Position numbers and translations under genes: made by a program
Part shown: positions 63,148 to 64,000 of the stretch, piece by piece
Numbering within the stretch: the first letter of the stretch is position 1
Layout of the letters: every line of letters begins with the position of its first letter
The notes under the pieces: model-generated
What the model was told of the DNA's origin: nothing
Databases searched by the model: none
The model's input: the letters and a program-made list of their open reading frames with translations, nothing else
Source of the DNA: Sophora flavescens
Lineage: Eukaryota; Streptophyta; Magnoliopsida; Fabales; Fabaceae
DNA length: 64,000 nt
Reading direction: 5' to 3'
NCBI GenBank assembly: GCA_030762895.1
Contig: CM061067.1
Span: 49,811,667-49,875,666 of the forward strand

Positions 63148-64000
63148 AGTTTGTCAATTGTGATTGATGGTTTTATGCTTCGGAATATGGATGAATGAGT
63201 ATATGCATGATGTGGGGAATTTGTTGATATGCCGCCTAAGAATGGGGCATTGGCTTGTAACATCGCCATTTAATGGGATGTCAAAAAATAAGATATGGGG
63301 CAAGGAACCCATTTTATGAACGAGGCTCTCGCGTCACCGTTAATGGGAGCCAAGGAACCAATTTAATTATGAGGTTCTCGGGTCACCATAGGGGCAAGGA
63401 GTCAATTCTAAAATAGGATTCCCGAGTCACCATGGGGGCAAGGAATCAATTCTAAAACGAGGTTCTCGGGTCACCATAAAGAGGGTGGCAAGGAATCAAT
63501 TCTAGAACGAGGTTCCCGAGTCACCGCAGACAAGGGGCAAGGAACCAATTTAATGAGGTTCTTGAGTCACCTAATTGGGCAAGAAACCAACACAGAGTGG
63601 GGTTTCCGAGCCACTTGAGGATTGTGTTATTGTGTGATGTGTGATTACTTTGTTTAATTAATATATGATATTTGATTATATTGTCGTTATATGATTGTTG
63701 TAATTAAATGTATTTTTTTTAATGAACATTATTTTGGAAAATTAGCGGGTACCATGATTATTTTTCCGGTTACCGTGCCGGCTGAAAGCAACACCTTTTC
63801 GAAAACCTTTTAGAATTATGTTTACTTACTGGGATTATAAATCTCATTAGTGGTGTTGTCTTTCAGAGTTTACAAGTGTTGAGATAGATGATGCAACGTC
63901 TTGAGAAAGTCTTGAAGATATTAGCTCAAGTTTATTTTTATTTATTTCTTTTGGGTTTATTAGACGTCCGTGCTTTGAGGCAAAAACAATTGTAAAGAGT
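63148..64000 (+). repeat. fragment of another Tekay-type LTR
   Basis: The right part (63740-64000) is a diverged reverse-complement match to 3050-3360 of the Tekay LTR: TTAGCGGGTACCATGA, GGTTACCGTGCCGGCTGAAA, TTACTGGGATTATA. A region of ~60-bp repeats (about 63295-63580) with GGCAAGGAACC and GGTTCTCGGGTCACC occupies the place of the palindrome array. It is thus a plus-strand LTR of a different Tekay family, cut by the window end. No gene. Confidence 0.75.

Overview
This window is nuclear DNA from a flowering plant. By my reading it holds no intact host gene, rRNA gene or tRNA gene. Almost everything is LTR retrotransposon sequence nested several levels deep. The plant lineages recognisable from protein motifs, primer-binding sites and LTR ends are Ty1/copia (a Tnt1-like element and a SIRE/Maximus-like fragment), Ty3/gypsy chromoviruses of the Tekay/Del type, a Tat/Retand-like Ty3 element with a second RNase H, and two Athila-related non-autonomous families. 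The AT-rich spacers, a MITE of a type I associate with Fabaceae, and the SIRE/Maximus LTR style suggest a legume. That assignment is inference only.

Left block (1-20879). An AT-rich stretch with a tRNA-derived SINE and a MITE-like foldback leads into a copia element on the minus strand (1185-20879). Its LTRs and tRNA-Met primer site are still recognisable. A 7.96-kb Tekay element (2866-10825, TSD CACCA) interrupts its reverse transcriptase. A 5.15-kb Athila-related non-autonomous element (13902-19053, TSD GGATG) interrupts its gag. Removing each insert and one TSD copy brings the copia frame back together.

Spacer (20880-23330). This holds a second SINE with a perfect 17-bp TSD, a degenerate foldback-like segment, and a GC-rich segment of unknown origin.

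Right block (23331-64000). A Tat/Retand-like element on the minus strand runs from its 3' LTR (23331) to a truncated 5' LTR (to 61552). It carries an antisense, intron-containing gene, a 1-kb minisatellite, and then integrase, RNase H, RT, protease and gag, read right to left. Four things are embedded in it: a 3.6-kb Tekay-like solo LTR (30496-34073); a chromovirus (34485-47854, TSD TGCTG) that itself contains an Athila-like gag-protease-only element (35976-43020, TSD CTTCT); a 1.4-kb solo LTR (49618-51023); and an integrase-less SIRE fragment (52174-about 59855) lying between two copies of Retand gag. The junctions show a templated filler and microhomology, as expected of illegitimate repair. 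A second SIRE LTR and a fragment of another Tekay LTR close the window.

The most unusual signal lies in non-coding DNA. The LTRs carry family-specific arrays of short palindromes. In both Athila-related families these are built from TCACGGCC/GGCCGTGA just upstream of the LTR TATA box. One family repeats the same array inside its internal region, and an unrelated chromovirus LTR carries a GCACGGCCGTGC version. The two Athila-related families also share two conserved 3' hairpins, one with a GNRA loop. All identities and ages are by-eye judgements; no alignment was run.
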